Shown here: in pieces, positions 22,374 to 26,036 of the stretch
How the letters are laid out: each line of letters begins with the position of its first letter
How positions within the stretch are numbered: the first letter of the stretch is position 1
NCBI GenBank assembly: GCA_034658975.1
Contig: JAYEGJ010000131.1
Span: forward strand, 1-26,036
Direction of reading: 5' to 3'
Source of the DNA: SZUA-217 sp034658975
GTDB taxonomy: Bacteria; Actinomycetota; Acidimicrobiia; Spongiisociales; ZC4RG35
DNA length: 26,036 nt
The notes under the pieces: model-generated
What the model was told of the DNA's origin: nothing
The model's database searches: none
What the model saw: only the letters and a program-made list of their open reading frames with translations
Translations under genes and position numbers: made by a program

Positions 22374-23158
22374 GCAGTCTCCTCCAGCGTGGTCCCACCT
22401 TTCCAGGACACGCCCACCCGGTGATAGAACCCGCCAATGACCTCTTCGGGGGCGAGCAGCGACAACTCCTCCGTTGGTGACTCGTGGAGCTCGATCTCGG
22501 CATCACCGGCCCAGACATCGGCGATCTCTCCGTCGTAGCCGCTCATCGTGACCAACTCATCCATTGCCATTGAGCCGTCCGACTCGATGGCAGGCCAGAA
22601 TCGGTTGTGCAACATCGGGTGACCGTTGACGAACCCCGGTGACTCGACCGGTTCGGTGAGACTCACTCGGATCTCGGCCAGCCTCCGGTCGGCGGCCGCC
22701 AGGGTCGCCGCGAACCGGCCCCCTGGCTCGAGACGCGGTCCCGCCTTTCCCACCGTGATCGGCCGTGTCATCCATATGTCTCCGAGCTTTTTCGGGTAGC
22801 CCTGGTGGTAACCCCTGACCAGGGCGAAGTCCTTATCCACCCAGATGTAGGGGCTTCGACTCCATGTCCGCTCGTCCCAGACACACCGGATGACGACGAA
22901 TGCCTCCTTGTACTGGCTCCGCACCGGGTCGAGGGTCTCCTCGAAGGTGTCCCCACAGCTCTGCCAGTCGGCCCAGATCAGCGCAACCGCTCCGGGGTCC
23001 TCTTTGGCTGGGGTGACGCCTGCGGGCAGCAACTCGGCAACACGCTCGGGATCGGTTCGATACTCCACGGTCAGCATCTCACCCGAGTAGTGCCACGGCG
23101 GGGGTGGGATCAGCGAAGAGCGACCCGACGCCGACTGGGGGAAGAGGAACCCGGCCAT
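22370..23158 (-). CDS. Acetoacetate decarboxylase-like protein
   Basis: A 262-residue member of the ADC family (PF06314 type). The active-site element is visible as GYHQGYPKKLGDIW, with the adjacent pair Lys123-Lys124 corresponding to the Schiff-base lysine pair of clostridial ADC. Other family features are the N-terminal PPPPWHYSGEML and the closing GGFYHRVGVSWKGGTTL. Some ADC-like enzymes do not decarboxylate acetoacetate but use the lysine for other aldol or dehydratase chemistry, so the reaction is open. The ATG at 23158 overlaps the GS-like stop by one base (TGATG), and its end overlaps the antiporter start by 4 bp. A truncated relative lies at 20619-20840. Confidence 0.83.
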   Translation of the reverse strand: MAGFLFPQSASGRSSLIPPPPWHYSGEMLTVEYRTDPERVAELLPAGVTPAKEDPGAVALIWADWQSCGDTFEETLDPVRSQYKEAFVVIRCVWDERTWSRSPYIWVDKDFALVRGYHQGYPKKLGDIWMTRPITVGKAGPRLEPGGRFAATLAAADRRLAEIRVSLTEPVESPGFVNGHPMLHNRFWPAIESDGSMAMDELVTMSGYDGEIADVWAGDAEIELHESPTEELSLLAPEEVIGGFYHRVGVSWKGGTTLEETA

Positions 23159-24444
23159 CAGAGGAACGGGAGATATTCGGACATCTCCCAGTCGGTCGCC
23201 CAGACCCTGTAACGATCCCACTCGGCCCTCTTCACGGTGACGAATCCATCGATATATACGGGGCCGAAGGCCTCGACTAGGTCGGTGTCGGCTTCCAATG
23301 CGTCCAGAGCGGCCTTGAGAGACGGAGGCACCACGACGTCGGTTGATGCTTCTTCGAGACAGTCGAGCGTTTCGGCGGGCGGGAGTTCGTAGTTGTTCTC
23401 GACACCGAGCCTCGCTGCGGTCAGCACGGCCGCTATTGCCTGATGGGGGGTCACCGATCCGTCACCGAGCCGGTGTTCCAGCCGGGTGCCATCGCCCCGA
23501 GCAGGTGGCACGCGAACCGTGACACCACGATGGTCGTATCCCCAGTTGGCCCAGTATCCGCACATCATGCCGGGCTGAAGACGTTTGTATGCGTTCACCG
23601 TCGGCGCAACGAGGGCGGTGATCCCGACGTGGTGTTGGAGCATCCCTGCCGTGGCTGCCCGGCTGAGGTCGCTGAGGCCATCTTCGGAATTCTCGTCGGA
23701 GAAGGCATTGGCTCCGGTCTCGTCATTCAACGAGAGGTTGACATGGAAACCGGAACCGCCTCGACCGTTGATCGGCTTGCCCATGAAAGTGAGGAGCATT
23801 CCTCGTTTGGCGGCAGTCTCCTTGGCCATCACCTTGAACAGGAAGACATCGTCGGCGATCGAGAGAGCATCCGAATACTCGAGGGTCAGTTCGAACTGCC
23901 CATTATCGAACTCGGAGTGAACCGACTCCAGCGAGACGCCAATCTCCCGGGCAGTGGCCATGATCTGGTCGATGGTGCCGGTCGGGTCGACTGCCATCCC
24001 GGTGCCATAGACATAGGCTCCCGGCGTGCTGACCGGCCGCCACCCTCCTTCGCCGTCGGGCTCGAATAGGTAGGCCTCCAATTCGACTCCCACCCTGGGG
24101 TGGTAGCCGAGCTTGGCCCATTTCTCGATCTCGCTGATCAGGACATTGCGCGGCGCCATCATCACCGGTTGCCCGAGACGGGTGATCTCCGGAATGACAA
24201 CGGCGGTGTCCGCCTCCCATCCGGGTCTGATCGCCTCGGGGTCGACCTCGGCGTCCATGTCGGGCAGGCCGTCGTGCAGCATCGCCCCGGCGTGGTCGTA
24301 TATCTCTCTATCAAAGCCGAGACCGAAGAGATTGATCGAGTGCTTGGTGCCTTGCCTGGCCGTCGCTTCCGGCAAATACTTGCCGCGGGCCAGCCCGAGA
24401 TGATCGGGCCAGAGCAGCCTCAAACGTTCGAATTCGATGGTCAC
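23158..24444 (-). CDS. Glutamine synthetase-family ligase (possible gamma-glutamyl-amine ligase)
   Basis: A 428-residue GS-fold enzyme. The N-terminal half-barrel contains LLWPDHLGLARGKYLP, typical of GS-like proteins. The catalytic domain has metal ligands Glu121 and Glu123 (GVELEAY), Glu178 and Glu185 (SEFDNGQFEL), His234 (GSGFHVN), and Glu323 with Arg325 (RLEHR). NAYKRLQPG supplies the substrate Arg288. The protein is slightly shorter than housekeeping GlnA and lacks its adenylylation-loop look, so it more likely glutamylates an amine, as GlnA3/PuuA-type enzymes do. The GTG at 24444 has AGGAG 5 nt upstream. It begins the coupled operon with the ADC-like and antiporter genes and diverges from a PLP decarboxylase gene that could supply an amine. 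Substrate is inference. Confidence 0.83.
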   Translation of the reverse strand: MTIEFERLRLLWPDHLGLARGKYLPEATARQGTKHSINLFGLGFDREIYDHAGAMLHDGLPDMDAEVDPEAIRPGWEADTAVVIPEITRLGQPVMMAPRNVLISEIEKWAKLGYHPRVGVELEAYLFEPDGEGGWRPVSTPGAYVYGTGMAVDPTGTIDQIMATAREIGVSLESVHSEFDNGQFELTLEYSDALSIADDVFLFKVMAKETAAKRGMLLTFMGKPINGRGGSGFHVNLSLNDETGANAFSDENSEDGLSDLSRAATAGMLQHHVGITALVAPTVNAYKRLQPGMMCGYWANWGYDHRGVTVRVPPARGDGTRLEHRLGDGSVTPHQAIAAVLTAARLGVENNYELPPAETLDCLEEASTDVVVPPSLKAALDALEADTDLVEAFGPVYIDGFVTVKRAEWDRYRVWATDWEMSEYLPFL

Positions 24445-24526
24445 GCGTCTCCTGAGTTTCGGATGATCGTAGATGGGGGTGGCGAGGTTGCGCGGAGCCG
24501 AACGATCGCTATTACCTTGACGCAAA
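24445..24526. promoter_or_regulatory. Divergent promoter region of GS-like operon and PLP decarboxylase gene
   Basis: The 82-bp gap carries TACCTT (24513-24518, plus) 8 nt before the decarboxylase GTG, a leaderless arrangement. On the minus strand an AGGAG ribosome site lies just before the GS-like GTG, with a TACGAT box upstream of it. The shared short region suggests joint control of the two transcription units. Confidence 0.5.
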
Positions 24527-25906
24527 GTGAGTAGACCGCTCGAACCCGATCGTCAGGAAAGAGACGAGCTATCGGCCGCAGTGCTGGCCTACCTTCACGA
24601 TTGGTTCGACGGCGCGTCAGAGATGAAGGCAACCGGAGTCGACCTGGATCCCCAGACGCTGGCCGATCTGGGACGTCGCCCTCCCGAGGATGGGCGATCA
24701 CTCGACTCGATCCTCGCCGATCTCACCGTGGCCGGACAGGCCGGCATCTACCACCCGTCCGGCGGGCACATGTCGTACATCCCCAATGCCGGACTGTTCA
24801 CCGGGGCGCTCGGAGAGTTCCTCGCATCGGGGCTGAACCGTTACACCGGAGTTTCGGCGGCCGCCCCGGGCTTCTCGGCGATCGAGCACGGCGTGGTCGA
24901 TTGGTTCACTTCGCTCTTCGAGATGGGGCCCGACTCCTCGGGACTCCTGCTCTCCGGCGGATCGATGGCGAATTTCACCGGCATTGTCACGGCCCGCACC
25001 GTCAAGCTCGGGACAGACTTCGGAAACGGTGTCATGTATGTGACGCCCCACACCCATCACTCGTCGGCCAAAGCCGCCCGTCTTGCCGGGTTTCGAGACG
25101 ATCAGATCGTGCCGATCGCCGTGGACAGAAGTCTCCGCATGAATGTCCGGGCGTTGGAGGCGCAGATCGAGGCCGACGTCAGTGCAGGCAAACGACCCTT
25201 CCTGGTGGTCCCGTCCGCCGGGAGCACCGACACCGGCAGCGTTGATCCTCTCGACGAGATTGCCCAGACTGCGGCAGCTCGCGACATCTGGGTCCATGTC
25301 GACGCTGCCTACGGCGGGTTCTTCCAATTGACCGATAGGGGCAGAAAAGTTCTCAGGGGAATCGGCCGGGCGGACTCGGTGGCCCTCGATCCCCATAAGG
25401 GTCTCTCTATACCATTCGGTGTCGGCGCCCTCGTGGTGAGGGATGAAAGCACTCTGGTGGATGCCCATGAAGGTCGCGGCGCCTACCTGCGCGACCTGGA
25501 CAGCTACCAGGGAATTCGGGATATCTCCTCTCTCGGTCCCGAGTTGAGCCGGCCGTTCCGGGGGCTACAGGTTTGGCTGCCCCTCCATCTTCATGGTGTG
25601 GGGCTGTTCAGGGATGCTCTCGATCACTCTCTCGATCTTGCGGCGCATGCTCACGAAAGACTCTCCACCATCGAAGGCGTCGACGCAAGTTGGGCTCCCG
25701 ACTTATCGGTCGTCGCCATCAGGTTCGATGATGATGACCTGGGGCAGGCATCCCTCGACGCGGTGAACAGGGACAGAACGGTCCACCTGAGCCCAACGAT
25801 CATCGACGAGCGGTTCGTGCTTCGTTTCGCCATCCTCAATCGGCGTTCCACCATCGATCATGTCGATCACGCCATCGACATCATCGAGAAGACGCTGGTG
25901 GGGTGA
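24527..25906 (+). CDS. PLP-dependent group II amino-acid decarboxylase (aromatic-amino-acid/glutamate decarboxylase type)
   Basis: A 459-residue fold-type I decarboxylase that converts an L-amino acid to its amine. Visible features are GGHMSYIPNAG, the cofactor-phosphate segment LLSGGSMANFTGI, the ring-stacking His in TPHTHHSSAKAAR, PSAGSTDTGSVDP, the PLP-nitrogen Asp in VHVDAAYGG, and the Schiff-base lysine Lys291 in ALDPHKGLSIPFG. Length and motif order match the aromatic-L-amino-acid decarboxylase group. The substrate (Tyr, Phe, Trp or Glu) cannot be fixed by eye. The GTG at 24527 has a -10 box 8 nt upstream. The divergent GS-like operon suggests the amine is processed further, possibly by gamma-glutamylation. 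Confidence 0.9.
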   Translation: MSRPLEPDRQERDELSAAVLAYLHDWFDGASEMKATGVDLDPQTLADLGRRPPEDGRSLDSILADLTVAGQAGIYHPSGGHMSYIPNAGLFTGALGEFLASGLNRYTGVSAAAPGFSAIEHGVVDWFTSLFEMGPDSSGLLLSGGSMANFTGIVTARTVKLGTDFGNGVMYVTPHTHHSSAKAARLAGFRDDQIVPIAVDRSLRMNVRALEAQIEADVSAGKRPFLVVPSAGSTDTGSVDPLDEIAQTAAARDIWVHVDAAYGGFFQLTDRGRKVLRGIGRADSVALDPHKGLSIPFGVGALVVRDESTLVDAHEGRGAYLRDLDSYQGIRDISSLGPELSRPFRGLQVWLPLHLHGVGLFRDALDHSLDLAAHAHERLSTIEGVDASWAPDLSVVAIRFDDDDLGQASLDAVNRDRTVHLSPTIIDERFVLRFAILNRRSTIDHVDHAIDIIEKTLVG

Positions 25907-25928
25907 ATCGGGGAAGTGACAGCTCCTG

Positions 25929-26036
25929 TTAGGGGGATCGGCCGGTGGTGTAGGTGTGTCCGAGTCGGGTGGTCCAGGTGTAGGTGCCGTCGGGGTTGCG
26001 TTTCCCTTTCCATCCGCCTTTGTCTTTGACGTCGTG
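25929..26036 (-). CDS. C-terminal end of DUF222/13E12-type HNH endonuclease (cut by window edge)
   Basis: The 35 codons before the TAA stop read GGWKGKRNPDGTYTWTTRLG near the middle, then HTYTTGRSP. This is the usual tail after the HNH zinc finger of the large actinobacterial DUF222/REP13E12 family: a Trp, then NPDGTYTWT, then GHTY. The HNH core and DUF222 domain would lie to the right of the window. Such genes occur in many dispersed copies, some fused to introns or inteins, and may be mobile. The call rests on a short stretch. Confidence 0.65.
   Translation of the reverse strand, partial: HDVKDKGGWKGKRNPDGTYTWTTRLGHTYTTGRSP

Noticed and set aside
25907..25940. Possible terminator after the PLP decarboxylase gene (ACAG-CTC-CTGT)
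   Set aside because: The stem is only four base pairs and no T-tract follows.
1..26036. CRISPR arrays, tRNA or rRNA genes, prophage modules
   Set aside because: No regularly spaced repeats, cloverleaf-like segments, rRNA motifs or phage structural genes were recognised by reading; this is not an exhaustive computational search.

Overview
The window is high-GC, gene-dense bacterial DNA with many GTG starts, very short intergenic gaps and stop/start overlaps. Several features point to Actinobacteria, probably an acidimicrobiia-like lineage: Thr/Pro-rich linkers after lipoprotein signals, a DUF222/13E12-type HNH endonuclease tail at the right edge, and many genes that look leaderless (a TANNNT box 7-10 nt before the start codon). 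This placement is inferred from style; there is no rRNA marker here.

Layout. 1-2684 (-): HerA-like ATPase and SbcD nuclease, a DNA-end processing pair. 2709-5165: two DMT-type transporters and a PQQ-type sugar dehydrogenase lipoprotein. 5198-11262 (+): UMF1-type MFS carrier, LapA-domain protein, nuclease/lamin-tail lipoprotein, class I aminotransferase, zinc-type MDR dehydrogenase with altered catalytic-zinc ligands, and a second UMF1 carrier. 11234-13150: a divergent pair, a degenerate ADP-ribosylglycohydrolase homologue and a diacylglycerol-kinase-type lipid kinase. 13155-16570 (-): two overlapping dynamin/Era-like GTPase genes followed by an MscS channel. 16607-19585: a small homoprotocatechuate cluster, hpaD and a MarR regulator diverging from hpaE. 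19654-20601: metF. 20602-21111: a mosaic of three gene tails. 21108-24444 (-): a tightly overlapped operon of glutamine-synthetase-like enzyme, acetoacetate-decarboxylase-like protein and CPA1 cation/proton antiporter. 24527-25906 (+): a divergent PLP amino-acid decarboxylase. 25929-26036 (-): the C-terminal end of an HNH endonuclease.

Functional links. HpaD and HpaE catalyse consecutive steps (ring cleavage of homoprotocatechuate, then oxidation of the semialdehyde), and the MarR gene between them is placed as HpaR is in enteric bacteria. The right-hand module (PLP decarboxylase, GS-like ligase, ADC-like protein, antiporter) resembles an amine-forming and amine-modifying pathway; a link from an aromatic amine to homoprotocatechuate is possible but is inference.

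The most unusual stretch is 20619-21111. The 3' ends of an ADC-like gene, an atpG (ATP synthase gamma) gene and an hpaE-like gene are joined at short shared sequences, and the stop codon of the neighbouring antiporter lies inside the hpaE-like tail. It looks like a microhomology-mediated rearrangement scar, or an assembly/amplification chimera, and should be checked first.
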